Shown: positions 1 to 13,898 of the stretch, piece by piece | How positions within the stretch are numbered: the first letter of the stretch is position 1 | Layout: the number at the start of each line of letters is the position of its first letter | From: Deinococcus aquaticus | Lineage (GTDB): Bacteria > Deinococcota > Deinococci > Deinococcales > Deinococcaceae | Direction of reading: 5' to 3' | Length of the DNA stretch: 64,000 bases | Assembly: GCF_028622095.1 (NCBI RefSeq) | Contig: NZ_CP115165.1 | Location: 620,001 to 684,000 of the forward strand | Translations under genes and position numbers: made by a program | Notes under the pieces: generated by a model | Told to the model about the DNA's origin: nothing | The model's database searches: none | Seen by the model: the letters and a program-made list of their open reading frames with translations, nothing else

Positions 1-703
1 CCAGGTTCTTGCGTTTGGTGCTGGACGGAATCACCGAGTACTCCTGCGCCAGCGCCCAGGCGAGCGCCACCTGCGCGGGCGTCGCGCGGTGCGCCCGGGC
101 GATGGCCTGCAAGACCGGGTCGTCCATGACCTTCCCGACTGCCAGCGTCATGTAAGACGTCAGGTGAATGCCCTCGCCCCGCGCGAACTCCGCCAGCCTG
201 CGGTTCTGCAGGTACGGGTGGATCTCGACCTGGTTCGTGGCGATGGGCACGTCACCCAGGATGGCGCGCGCCTGCTTCAGGCCCTCGATGTTGAAGTTCG
301 ACACGCCGATCTGCCGCGTCAGGCCCTGATCCAGCCCGTCCGCCAGGGCTTTCAGGTACTCCTCGGGTTTCACCGGGCCGTTCGGGGCGGGCCAGTGGAT
401 CAGGGTCAGGTCCACCGATTCCACGCCCAGTTTCTCCACGCTGTCCTGCAGACTGGCGACCAGACTGCTGCGGCCGTAGTTGTCGGGTTTGATCTTGGTG
501 GTGATGAACAGTTCGTCACGGTGAATGCCGCTCTCGGCCAGCACCTCGCCGATCTCGGCCTCGTTACCGTAGCCCTGCGCGGTATCGATGGCGCGGTAAC
601 CGACGTCCAGCGCGTCACGCACGGAATCCATCACGACCTGATCCTTCAGGCGGAAGGTACCCAGACCGAACTTAGGAACGGAACCAAACTTGTCGATGCT
701 CAT
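1..703 (-). CDS. Aldo/keto reductase, 3' end outside the window
   Basis: NAD(P)H-dependent reductase of the aldo/keto reductase superfamily, a cytosolic TIM-barrel enzyme acting on carbonyl substrates; the physiological substrate cannot be read from sequence. Translation from the ATG at 703 begins MSIDKFGSVPKFGLGTFRLK. It contains the AKR signature GYRAIDTAQGYGNE with the catalytic Asp and Tyr, the catalytic Lys in TTKIKPDNYG, IHWP, and GVSNFN. About 234 residues are present and the C-terminal part runs off the left edge. A -10-like GATAGT lies 7 nt before the ATG, suggesting a leaderless mRNA. The gene is divergent from pnp with about 120 bp between the starts. Confidence 0.9.
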   Translation of the reverse strand, partial: MSIDKFGSVPKFGLGTFRLKDQVVMDSVRDALDVGYRAIDTAQGYGNEAEIGEVLAESGIHRDELFITTKIKPDNYGRSSLVASLQDSVEKLGVESVDLTLIHWPAPNGPVKPEEYLKALADGLDQGLTRQIGVSNFNIEGLKQARAILGDVPIATNQVEIHPYLQNRRLAEFARGEGIHLTSYMTLAVGKVMDDPVLQAIARAHRATPAQVALAWALAQEYSVIPSSTKRKNL

Positions 704-812
704 AAGGCGCACTATCCACCCGCGCGGGCCGGGAACTCAAGGTGCGTGCCGCGTGCATGAAGAGAGGGTGACGGGAGGCGTCTGGTCGCGGTGTCGGCCG
801 CTCCGGGCGGGA

Positions 813-818
813 TAGACT
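813..818 (+). promoter_or_regulatory. -10 hexamer of pnp, leaderless type
   Basis: TAGACT ends 7 nt before the pnp ATG, so transcription would begin at or next to the start codon. No Shine-Dalgarno sequence is visible in between. The same spacing recurs at many starts in this window. Confidence 0.5.
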
Positions 819-825
819 GCCCCTT

Positions 826-2988
<2,163 letters not shown>

Positions 2989-2991
<3 letters not shown>

Positions 2992-3127
2992 TACGGATTC
3001 CGTCTGTTTCGTTGACAACCCGGAAACGCACCGGGTTGCCAACTCCACGCCCGGAACCCGTTTCTCTCCCACTCGCATCCGCTCGGATTGAATGGCTTAC
3101 AAAGCCATTCAATCGGAGTCCGCATGA
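2989..3127. repeat. MITE-like dispersed repeat, family A, copy 1 (133 bp)
   Basis: The body at 2992-3124 begins TACGGATTCCG and ends CGGAGTCCGCA, giving imperfect 11-bp terminal inverted repeats. It is flanked on both sides by the trinucleotide TGA (2989-2991 and 3125-3127), which looks like a target-site duplication. The left TGA is the pnp stop codon. Two internal hairpins are visible: CAACCCGG with CCGGGTTG, and GATTGAATGGCTT with AAGCCATTCAATC. It lies between convergent genes and may also act as a terminator. Related copies are at about 17.9, 19.1, 22.2, 35.9 and 43.1 kb. Confidence 0.85.
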
Positions 3128-3217
3128 GGTTCACTGCGGTTCATGGTTGAAAGTTGATGGTTGATGGACGGGGGGCTGCGGCTCCCCGATTCTTCTGTCG
3201 CAGCCGTGCGGTCTGCT

Positions 3218-3457
3218 TCAGCGTCTCAGTACGCGGCCCAGCACCCGCGAGGTGCCGGCCGAGCCTGCGAGCATCACGATCAGCAGGGCGTACATCGGCG
3301 CGCCCTGGGTCAGCAGCACGCCCATCAGCGCGAAGGTCAACAGTTCGCCGGCCACGCCTGGCCACGACACGCGCGGCAGGCTGCGGCCCAGCAGGGTCAC
3401 GCTGCCGAACGCCAGGACGGCGGCCAGCAGCGTGATCAGCCAGTGCAGGAAGCTCAT
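3218..3457 (-). CDS. Small membrane protein, 79 aa
   Basis: No family was recognised. The 79-residue product is hydrophobic, with two to three predicted transmembrane segments (about 5-25, 35-50 and 53-68) and a basic C-terminus ending RVLGRVLRR. The ATG at 3457 follows TACACT by 6 nt, a leaderless-type promoter that supports this start. It is convergent with pnp and lies just downstream, on the same strand, of the two large secreted-protein genes, with a 45-bp gap to the stop of the second one. Expression could therefore be independent or by read-through. Confidence 0.65.
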   Translation of the reverse strand: MSFLHWLITLLAAVLAFGSVTLLGRSLPRVSWPGVAGELLTFALMGVLLTQGAPMYALLIVMLAGSAGTSRVLGRVLRR

Positions 3458-3502
3458 GCGGTCAGTGTAGTGGGCAGGAGCCGCGCGGTGGGCGCAGATC
3501 TG

Positions 3503-6500
3503 TCAGCGGATGGTGGTCTGGAAGCAGATGGTGACGGTCTCCCCTGCCGTCAGGACGCCCAGGTTCACGCTCAGCCTGCCGCGTCCGAACGTGCTGCCCG
3601 TGTCGGTCAGGGTGGCGGCCGCACTTTTCAGGTAGGCGGTGGGGGCCGCGCCGCGCGTGACCTTCACGCCGAAGCCGGTGTCCGCGCCGGGTTCAGCGGC
3701 GTCGTAGGCGTTCAGGCTGGCGGTGACGCTGGCAGGGACGGCGTCGGTCACGACGTACCCGGTCGGGGCGCCCAGGTCCGCGCCGCCCAGGTTGCGGGTG
3801 ATCAGGCAGTACTCCAGGATCTCTCCGGGCTTGCCGCCGCCGCTGGTGCCGAACGCCGTTCCCGTGCTGACGTTCCGCACTTCCTTGCTGACGCTGGTCA
3901 GGATCAGGCGGGTGTCGGTGGGGGCCGAGGTGTTGTTGCCGAGCGCCGTTTCGCCGGGCAGGGCGACGCTGGCCGTGTTCTGCACGCTGGTCAGGCCACC
4001 CGTGACCTGCGCCTCGCTGGGCGCGGCGGCCGTGACGGTCAGGGTCTGCTGGGCACTCCCGGCCAGGGAAAGCAGGGACCACGTGACGGTACGGGTGGCG
4101 CTGTCGTACGTGCCGCCGTTACTGGCGCTGACGTAGGTCAGTCCGGCGGGCAGCGTGTCGGTCACGGTGTACGCGGCGGCGGGCACGGCCGTGGTGTTCG
4201 TGACGGTGACGGTGAAGGTCAGGGCCTCGCCGGGCACGGCGTACGCGGGGCCGGTCTTGGTGACGTTCAGGTCCGTGATGGAGGACACGGTGTCGGTGTC
4301 CGAGACGGTGCCGGTGGGGGTCAGGTCGACCGTGCCGCCGGGCAGGGTGGCCGTGACGGAGTTCGTGACGTTGCCGCCCACGGCCGTGACGGTCGCCGTG
4401 ACGCTCAGCGTGACGGACCCTCCAGCGGGCAGCGTGGCGACCGTCACGCCACTCTGCAGCGTCAGGATCGTGATGACCGGGCACGCGCCCCCGCCCGCGG
4501 CCACGCAACTCACGCCGGTCGTGGTCAGGCCGGTCGCGGCCGGGTCGGTCAGGACGGTGCCGCCCGCGCCGCTGGGGCCGTTGTTGATCAGGGTGATGGT
4601 GTACGTGGTGGTCCCGGCAGGGTTCACGCTGCTCACGCCGTTCGTCTTGGTCAGGGTCAGGTCGGCGGTGGGCGTGACGGTGTCGGTGTCGGAGGCCGTG
4701 TTGTTACCCGTGTTGGGTTCTATGGTCGTGGCGGGCACACTGATGGTAGCCGCGTTGACCACGCTGCCGCCCGTGGCCGTGACGGTCGCCGTGACCGTGA
4801 AGGTCAGGGTGCCGCCGGACGGAATGCTGGGCAGCGCCAGCCCGCTTTCCAGGCTGGACACGCCAGGCGACGCCGGGCAGGTGGCCCCGCCGGTCGCGGC
4901 CGCGCAACTCACGCCGGTCTTGGTCAGGCCGGCCGCGACCGGGTCGGTCAGGGTGGCGGCCGTGGAGTTCGGCCCGGCGTTACTGACAGTCAGGGTGTAG
5001 GTGGCGCTGCCCCCGGCGTTGACGCTGGTCACGCCGTCGGTCTTGGTGACGCTCAGGTCGGCGGTGCGGGGCGCCGTCTGGTCCGTGCAGTTACGGACCG
5101 TGAAACTGGAGGACTTGCTGGTGCGCATGTCGAAAGACACGGTGCGGTTGGCGTTGTTGTTCCCCCCGGCGAACCCGGCGCGCAGGGTCAGGGAGTTCAC
5201 GTCCAGGTACACGGCGCCCGCCGCGTTGCGGGGGTCGGCGCTGGTGTTGTCGTTGAAGCCCACGTACGTGCTGCTCTGGCTGGCGCGGGTGCCGCTCAGG
5301 GTCAGGCGGGTGGGGCTGTTCAGGAAGACGCTGTTCGGGGAGACGAACTCGCCGTAATCGCTCAGGGGGTTGGTGGCCGACACGCCGTCGATGTCGAACG
5401 AGAACACTAGCAGGTCGATGGGCGTGGCGGGCGTGCTCGTGCCGGCCTGCACCAGGTCCACCCGGTACTCCACCGAGGCGTTGCTGTTGCTGGTGAGGGC
5501 CGCGCTCAGGCCGGAGCCCAGCAGGGTGGCGCTGCCCGTCACGGACAGTTGCGTGACCGTCACCAGCGCGTCCAGGCCGGTCGTCACGTTCGAGAAGCGG
5601 TACACCGCGCCCACGGTATTCGCCGTGCCGGACACCAGCGCACCCGCCCCGCTGAAGTTCAGGGAGGTCGGATTCGCGGAGTTCAGGACCGAGCAATTCT
5701 GCAGGCCAGTGCTGGTGGCGCTGATGCTGGTCGGGTCGCTGGCCGAATCGTTCGCGGTGTTCACCTGCCCGCCGCCACTCACGGCCGCCGTGTTCGTCAC
5801 ACTGGCCGGCGCGGCGATGTCCACGTCCACCGTCACGGTGATGGCCGGGTAACTGCCGCCCGCCGCGAGCACGTCACTGCGCGTGCAGGTCAGCGTGCCC
5901 AGCGTGCAGGTCCAGCCCGTCCCGCTGATCTTCCAGGCACTCAGCCCGGCAGGGAGGGTGTCGGTCACGGTCACCGTGCCACTGGTCGGGCCGGTGCCAC
6001 TGTTCGTGACGGTCAGGGTGTACGTGCGGCCCAGGTCCGCCTGCGTCCACGTGCCCGTGTGCGACTTGCTGATTGTCAGGTCCGGCGCGGTCACGGTATC
6101 GGTATCGGTCACCGAGTTGTTGCTGCTGTTCGTGTCGGTCACGCCGGACGGCGCGGCGACCGTGGCCGTGTTGGCCAGGCTGCCTGCCGTGGCCGTGACG
6201 GTCCCGGTCACGGTCAGCTCGTAGAACTGCCCGCTGCTCAGGGCTGGCAGCGCGTACCCCGCCTGAAGCTGCGCGGCAGTGGGCGTGGTCCCGGCCGTGC
6301 ACTGACCGGGCGTACTGGAACAGGCCACGCCCGTCACGTTCAGGCCAGTGATGGCCGCGTCGGTCAGGACCGCGCCGGTCACGCTGCTGGGCCCCGCGTT
6401 CGTCATGCGGACGGTGTAAGCCGTGCTACTCCCGGTGTTCACGCTGCTCACGCTGTTCGTCTTGGTCACACTCAGGTCGGTGCCCGGCGTGATGGTCAGG

Positions 6501-8065
6501 CGGTAATCCTCGACCTCGCCGCTGTCCAGGCGGCCCGTGGGGTTCTGCACGCCGGCCGTGTCGTAACTGGCGCGCAGGCGCACGTAGTTCGTGCCGGCGC
6601 TCAGGCCGCTCAGGCCCGACCAGTTCAGGGTGACGCTGGTCGCGCCAGACGAGAACGCCGCGCAGGCACGTTCAGAAGCGACGTTCCCGAACGTGCCGCC
6701 CCGGTCGAAGTCGATCCAGCCGCACACCTGCCCCGCCGCACTGGCCCCGCTGACCGGCACGGTCAGGCTGTACCCCGTGGCGGTGCTGGCCAGCGCCGGG
6801 AACGTCGTGATGGCGTCCTCATCGGCACCGTCGCCGTTCGCGCCGTTGTTGTCCGCACCCGCCGCCACGGCGCTGGGACTGGGCGTGACGGCCGTCCCAC
6901 CGTTCAGCACGGCCGGGTTCTCCGCATCGACCGCGCTGCCCAGTTTCAGGTCGCTCAGCACGTGGCTCGCGGCGGCGGTCGGGTCGTAACTGGCGGGTGC
7001 GTCCCCGAAGTCCTCGGAGACGCTGACCGCGAAGTTGGTAGCGTCGGCGGCGAAGTTCATGTTGATGGTGCTGCCGTTGGTCTTGGTGGAATCGTACTGT
7101 CCGGCCGGGTAGGCGTTGGTGGTGCTGGTACCAGCCGCAACCTTCTTCGTTTCCGTGATGACTTCAAATTGCAGTTGACTGAACGTGCCAGTGGTCTGAA
7201 CGCTGCCGCAACCGGCCGAGGTGGTGTTCGCTGCGGGCGTGCAACTGCTCTGAATCACGTCGTAGGTGTTGGCAGGTGTGCCACTGGTGACCAGAGTGCC
7301 CGTGCCGAAACTGGTCACCCCGATGGACGGCTGGCCGGAGAGTGTGGTGACCGAAAGGTTCTGGGGGGTGCCGACCATGGCCAGTGTGACTCCGCTGGTC
7401 AGCAGCCGGTAACGGGTTGCCACGCCCCACACGTCGTTCGTTCGTGTGATGAAGCCGCCCAGTCCCGTCAGGTGAAACACCGGGTTGGTCACTGGACGGC
7501 TGAAGTTGATAGTCAGGGTACCCCTCAGGCAGTCTCCGGTACTTCCAGCGGTGCCGGTGCTGCCGTAGCAGTCCGGATCGTCGTAGATCCTGGCAGTCTG
7601 CGAGTTGGCACCGCTGGTGACGGTCTGGCTAATAAACGAGCCGTCCTGCCGCAGGGTGGTGGAAAGCAGGTACAGCCCTTCCACATTCGCCGTCGTGAAC
7701 GCTGGGGAGAAGCCGGAACCGGTGTACCCCGTGCCAGCACGGGACGACATGGGGTCCTTGAGCGTGGTGGTCGCGCCGGAGGCGTCACCTATGTAAAAAG
7801 AGTTCTGGTTGTTCGTGGTGTCTCTGCTGGCCGTCACGTTCACTGTCAGTCCTGAACGGAAGGTGGCCGCGCCGTTTCCTCCTGCGTACGTACCGACGTT
7901 CTGCTGTGTGCCCCGCGTGCCACTCCAGGTGGTAGGCGTGGCGCTCAGGTCGCCGACGATCTGGTAGGCCCCGGCCAGGCCGGTCACGGTCAGGGCGGCG
8001 GCGGTCAGCAGGGTGCGCCAGATCGGGCGGCGGGCCGGGCGGGTGGGTGAGGGTGTCGTCGTCAC
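3503..8065 (-). CDS. Very large secreted DUF11-repeat protein with a GEVED domain
   Basis: Probable cell-surface or extracellular protein of 1520 residues. An N-terminal signal sequence (about 15-33, after a basic RPARRPIW stretch) is followed by a low-complexity Ser/Thr/Gly region. A GEVED-type domain comes next (about 350-530; GDAPASYD, GADEDAI, WIDFDRGG, and SGEVEDYRL at its end). At least five DUF11 repeats follow, each starting like DLSVTKTNGVSSVN and containing NAGPS and TLPAGL; a unique domain sits between repeats 2 and 3. A final domain (about 1380-1520) ends in CFQTTIR. No LPxTG motif or obvious membrane anchor is visible. The start is GTG at 8065, chosen because AAGGAAG lies 8 nt upstream. 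It is the second gene of an operon, 64 nt after the 774-aa gene. Confidence 0.85.
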   Translation of the reverse strand: MTTTPSPTRPARRPIWRTLLTAAALTVTGLAGAYQIVGDLSATPTTWSGTRGTQQNVGTYAGGNGAATFRSGLTVNVTASRDTTNNQNSFYIGDASGATTTLKDPMSSRAGTGYTGSGFSPAFTTANVEGLYLLSTTLRQDGSFISQTVTSGANSQTARIYDDPDCYGSTGTAGSTGDCLRGTLTINFSRPVTNPVFHLTGLGGFITRTNDVWGVATRYRLLTSGVTLAMVGTPQNLSVTTLSGQPSIGVTSFGTGTLVTSGTPANTYDVIQSSCTPAANTTSAGCGSVQTTGTFSQLQFEVITETKKVAAGTSTTNAYPAGQYDSTKTNGSTINMNFAADATNFAVSVSEDFGDAPASYDPTAAASHVLSDLKLGSAVDAENPAVLNGGTAVTPSPSAVAAGADNNGANGDGADEDAITTFPALASTATGYSLTVPVSGASAAGQVCGWIDFDRGGTFGNVASERACAAFSSGATSVTLNWSGLSGLSAGTNYVRLRASYDTAGVQNPTGRLDSGEVEDYRLTITPGTDLSVTKTNSVSSVNTGSSTAYTVRMTNAGPSSVTGAVLTDAAITGLNVTGVACSSTPGQCTAGTTPTAAQLQAGYALPALSSGQFYELTVTGTVTATAGSLANTATVAAPSGVTDTNSSNNSVTDTDTVTAPDLTISKSHTGTWTQADLGRTYTLTVTNSGTGPTSGTVTVTDTLPAGLSAWKISGTGWTCTLGTLTCTRSDVLAAGGSYPAITVTVDVDIAAPASVTNTAAVSGGGQVNTANDSASDPTSISATSTGLQNCSVLNSANPTSLNFSGAGALVSGTANTVGAVYRFSNVTTGLDALVTVTQLSVTGSATLLGSGLSAALTSNSNASVEYRVDLVQAGTSTPATPIDLLVFSFDIDGVSATNPLSDYGEFVSPNSVFLNSPTRLTLSGTRASQSSTYVGFNDNTSADPRNAAGAVYLDVNSLTLRAGFAGGNNNANRTVSFDMRTSKSSSFTVRNCTDQTAPRTADLSVTKTDGVTSVNAGGSATYTLTVSNAGPNSTAATLTDPVAAGLTKTGVSCAAATGGATCPASPGVSSLESGLALPSIPSGGTLTFTVTATVTATGGSVVNAATISVPATTIEPNTGNNTASDTDTVTPTADLTLTKTNGVSSVNPAGTTTYTITLINNGPSGAGGTVLTDPAATGLTTTGVSCVAAGGGACPVITILTLQSGVTVATLPAGGSVTLSVTATVTAVGGNVTNSVTATLPGGTVDLTPTGTVSDTDTVSSITDLNVTKTGPAYAVPGEALTFTVTVTNTTAVPAAAYTVTDTLPAGLTYVSASNGGTYDSATRTVTWSLLSLAGSAQQTLTVTAAAPSEAQVTGGLTSVQNTASVALPGETALGNNTSAPTDTRLILTSVSKEVRNVSTGTAFGTSGGGKPGEILEYCLITRNLGGADLGAPTGYVVTDAVPASVTASLNAYDAAEPGADTGFGVKVTRGAAPTAYLKSAAATLTDTGSTFGRGRLSVNLGVLTAGETVTICFQTTIR

Positions 8066-8129
8066 GGGCCACTTCCTTGCGTGCTGGGAATGTGAGGGTC
8101 ACGGGCAGGGGCGTGCTGTCGCGGGCGGC

Positions 8130-10454
8130 TTACTGCACAGTTACCACGAAGTCGGCCGTGAGGGTAGTGCCGGGGGCGACCGGGTCGGGCAGGTTGTTGC
8201 TGTCGGTGTCGGGGGCGATGTCGATGATGGTTCCGGCGGGCAGTCCGGCGGTGGGGGGCGTGGCCGTCCAGGTGCCGGTGTTGCCGCCGACGCGGTAGAT
8301 GGTGCGGGTGGGCAGCGGGTCGACGCTGAAGCTTTTCAGGGTGGTGTTGGTGGGGACGGTGTCGCGCAGGAACAGGGGCACGGGGGTGTTGTAGTTGTTC
8401 TTGGCGATGATGCGGTACGCGATGTCTTCCAGGGTGCGGGCGCCGGTCAGGCCGGTGGCGGTGTACCCGGCGGGGTTGTCGATGCCGTTGCGGGGGTCGC
8501 TGCCGGCCGTGACGCCGGTTTTCGCGGCGAACTTGGCGACGGCGACGTTCCCGGTGGGGGTGACGCGGATCAGGTCGTTGGGGTCGGTGACGCTGGTCTG
8601 GCTGTAGTTGCCGGTCGCGGTCTGCGTGACGGTGTAGTCGGCAGCCCGCGTGCCGGCGGGGATGGTCACGGCGGCCACGAAGGGGCTTTCGCTGCCGGCG
8701 GCCAGGACGGGCGTGATGAAGGTGTTGTAGTCGGGGCTGGCGGGGTTGGTGTTCAGGCGGGGCAGCAGGGTGGTGCCGTCGGCGGCGTAGTACTGGATGG
8801 GCAGGGTGGTCGTGGCACCCGTAATGGCGTCGGTGACGGTCACGCTACCGCTCAGGGCGTAGCTGTCGTTGTACTGGCCGTTGTTCACGACGTCCATGGG
8901 GAAGGCGGCGGTGGCGTCGGTGCTGACGCTGCTGCTGCCGTCGGTGGCGGCGCCGCTGGGGTCCACGGTCTGCACGGGGGTGGGGGTGGCGACCGCGCCG
9001 AGGGTGGGGGTGGTGTCTCCGAACTGCGCGGCGGGCGGCACGACCGTGTCGCGGGTGGAGTTGTTCGAGGTGAGGTCGGCGTCGCTCAGGGAGTCCGCGC
9101 CGATCAGAACGCTGTACGAGGGGATGGTGCCGCTGTCGTCAGGGTCGGGGAAGGTGACCTCGGTGCGGTACACGGACTGGGTGCCGCTGGGGACGATCAG
9201 GGTGGGGTACGTGGCCGTCGTGGGGTTGGTGGGGTCGGTGGAGGGCAGGATGACGCTGCCGGTCACGGGGTCCAGGAAGCGGACGGTCACGCCGGTGGCC
9301 GTGTTCGTGAAGGTGCCGGTGGCGGCGTCGAAGGTGTAGGCGGGGTCGGCGGTGCCGTCGGCCAGCGCGGGGAACAGTTGCACGCGGTCGTCGAGGGTGC
9401 CGCCGTTCGAGAGGGTGTTCGTGAAGACGACCGTGTCGGCGGTGGTGTTGGCGTCGGCCTGCGGGTACGCGATCTGCTCGTCGCCGGAGAGCCGGGCGAT
9501 GGGCGTGCCGCCAGGGGTGGGGTCGGTGGCGGGCGTGCCGGGCGTCACGTACCCGCTGCTGGGCAGGACCGGGTCGGGCGTGGCGCTCGTGCCGGCCGCG
9601 ACGGTGGGCACCGTGACGCTGCTGATGGGCGGCAGCAGGGCGGCGTTGCTGATGGGCACGCCGACCGAGTCGACGGGGGTGGTCGCGCTGCCGTTGGCAG
9701 TGTTGTCGAGGCTGGGGGTGTACACGGTGACGCGCGTGAATTGCAGGTCGGTGTTCACCGTCTTGGCCTGTTCCTCGTTGGTGGTGCCGCTGTCGTAGCC
9801 GTTGCCGGGCGTGACCAGCGGGTCGGCTCCGGCGGTGCCGAGCACGGTGCCTTCGGGGGACGCACCGAACACGCTGTCCTTGTTGATCTGCGTGGGGCTG
9901 GTGGGCAGGGTGATGACCTGCACGATCTTCACGACGCCCTCGTCGTTCTCGACGGCAGGCGTGCCGGGGTTGTCGAGGGTGGCGGGATCGTCGGCGGGGA
10001 CGTTCACGGCGCTGCCCACGGTGATCTCGCTGCCACGGGTGCCGTCGGCGTTCAGGCGGTAGTACTGCACGGTCGCGCCGGTGTCGCTGCCGGTGGTGTC
10101 GGCGTTCAGGATGATGTTCAGCGGGACGTTCCCGTTGTTCAGCAGTGCGTAGTTGGTGGTGATGACCTGTCCGGGCACGGCGTTGGCGGTGACGACTGTG
10201 GTAGTGCCCAGCACGGTCTGCGTACCGCCGTCCGTGGTGGCGTTCAGGTAGGTCACGTCGAAGTCGGGCCGGGGCAGCACGACGGTCGAGACGGTGTTCG
10301 AGTCACTGCTCAGTTGCGTGGCAGTGTTGCGGGGATCGGGGAATTCGGCGCTGGCGGTGTTGGTGATGGTGGTGCCGGCCAGCGTTCCGGCGGCGGCTGC
10401 AGAACCGGTGGCCAGGGCGGCCAGCAGGGCAAGGATTCGGGGAGTGTGTTGCAT
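8130..10454 (-). CDS. Secreted DUF11-like surface protein, 774 aa
   Basis: Extracellular or envelope protein with a clear cleavable signal peptide (MQHTPRILALLAALATGSAAA). The mature part is acidic, rich in Thr, Ala, Asp and Pro, and resembles repeated beta-sandwich DUF11/isopeptide-type modules: repeated NNGN-, FPDPDDSG- and VTDAITG-like segments and many VTxP strands. The function is unknown, and adhesion, surface layer or matrix are guesses. GGAGGA lies 6 nt before the ATG. It is the first gene of the operon with the 1520-aa protein, so the two may be exported together. A sigma70-type promoter is visible about 240 bp upstream, implying a long leader. Confidence 0.8.
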   Translation of the reverse strand: MQHTPRILALLAALATGSAAAAGTLAGTTITNTASAEFPDPRNTATQLSSDSNTVSTVVLPRPDFDVTYLNATTDGGTQTVLGTTTVVTANAVPGQVITTNYALLNNGNVPLNIILNADTTGSDTGATVQYYRLNADGTRGSEITVGSAVNVPADDPATLDNPGTPAVENDEGVVKIVQVITLPTSPTQINKDSVFGASPEGTVLGTAGADPLVTPGNGYDSGTTNEEQAKTVNTDLQFTRVTVYTPSLDNTANGSATTPVDSVGVPISNAALLPPISSVTVPTVAAGTSATPDPVLPSSGYVTPGTPATDPTPGGTPIARLSGDEQIAYPQADANTTADTVVFTNTLSNGGTLDDRVQLFPALADGTADPAYTFDAATGTFTNTATGVTVRFLDPVTGSVILPSTDPTNPTTATYPTLIVPSGTQSVYRTEVTFPDPDDSGTIPSYSVLIGADSLSDADLTSNNSTRDTVVPPAAQFGDTTPTLGAVATPTPVQTVDPSGAATDGSSSVSTDATAAFPMDVVNNGQYNDSYALSGSVTVTDAITGATTTLPIQYYAADGTTLLPRLNTNPASPDYNTFITPVLAAGSESPFVAAVTIPAGTRAADYTVTQTATGNYSQTSVTDPNDLIRVTPTGNVAVAKFAAKTGVTAGSDPRNGIDNPAGYTATGLTGARTLEDIAYRIIAKNNYNTPVPLFLRDTVPTNTTLKSFSVDPLPTRTIYRVGGNTGTWTATPPTAGLPAGTIIDIAPDTDSNNLPDPVAPGTTLTADFVVTVQ

Positions 10455-10695
10455 GGTGGTTCCTCCGGTTCTGCGGCGTGGGATGGGGAGCAGCAGGGTT
10501 CAGGGTGCGAGAGGGTGTGCGGCAGGACGGCGACCGCTGGGCGGCCGCTGCGGGTGGAAGCGCCAGTGATAGGCGTCTCATGAAGGTTAGGCCAGTGGTT
10601 CTTACCTCTGGGTTGCATCTGGTGGTGCATGAAGAGGCGGCCAGCTGAAGGGACTGAACTGGCGGCGCTGCGTCTCAGCCGCACCCGGCGGCCTT

Positions 10696-10724
10696 TATCT
10701 AATCTTTGTAAGTGTTCCTGACAG
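10696..10724 (-). promoter_or_regulatory. Probable sigma70 promoter of the secreted-protein operon
   Basis: On the minus strand CTGTCA and TAGATA are separated by exactly 17 nt. The predicted transcript would have a leader of about 235 nt before the ATG at 10454. This is unusual in a window where most genes look leaderless, so the leader may hold post-transcriptional control. Confidence 0.45.
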
Positions 10725-11044
10725 CCAGATTAAGACCGTCTTCATGTAGCCAGGACAGTGACCACCGGACAGAGCCCCGGCCCACCCTGACACGGGATTT
10801 CCGCCGATTTTTTCATCAGGTGCAAGCAGATGAACTGTTCCTACCGCCACCCACCCATGGGTTTCATGAAAGGCCGGTCACCCTCGCCGGGGAGGGGGAG
10901 GGAGGGGGCTCTGCGAATCCCCGTCAGGGGCAACTGCCGGGCCGCCAGAACCCCGGCCAGCCCCATGCCGGAAGACCGGCACAGCGGGCTGGCGCAGGGG
11001 ACTGGTGCGGGAAGCTGGTGTGTCTGCAGTCAGGTCAGGGGACT
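10725..11044. other. Intergenic stretch without convincing gene
   Basis: Between the secreted-protein operon promoter and the 3' end of the penicillin-binding protein gene. It holds G-rich runs near 10890-10915 but no convincing coding frame, RNA gene or terminator. The open frames here have Arg/Pro/Gly-rich translations typical of spurious high-GC ORFs. Confidence 0.5.
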
Positions 11045-13552
<2,508 letters not shown>

Positions 13553-13746
13553 CCGGTCCACTCTAGCGGGCGCGGCGCTCCGGTCAGGGGATGGGCGTCA
13601 CGGTCAGGCCACACGCGGCTCAGGCGAGGCGCGGCCGTGAGGCCCTGAGCCGCGGGGACCGGGGTGGGCGGCAGCTGGGGGGCCGTCATGCCGGGCAGTA
13701 TGCCCGCGCTGCCCGCCACGTCACATCCCCCCAAAGCATGAGCCAG

Positions 13747-13824
13747 GAGCGCTGAGCAGGGAGCGCTGAGCAGGGAGCACTGAGCAAGGAGCACTGAGCA
13801 AGGAGCACTGAGCAGGGAGCGCGG
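13747..13824. repeat. 14-bp tandem repeat, five units plus a partial
   Basis: Five head-to-tail copies of a unit like GAGCACTGAGCAAG or GAGCGCTGAGCAGG, then a partial unit. It sits between the divergent starts of the penicillin-binding protein and ttcA genes. The 14-bp period is not a multiple of three, so it is not coding. Copy number may vary between strains. Confidence 0.8.
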
Positions 13825-13898
13825 CGGTGGGCCGTGTGGCTGGGAGGGGTCTGGCAGCGGGTACCATGCGGGCACTCCCACTGCGGGACTCCCGGACC

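Noticed and set aside
3161..5410. 749-aa open frame opposite the large secreted protein
   Set aside because: Shadow frame made of Gly/Arg/Gln/Val-rich sequence; the minus-strand gene has a signal peptide, known domains and a ribosome binding site.
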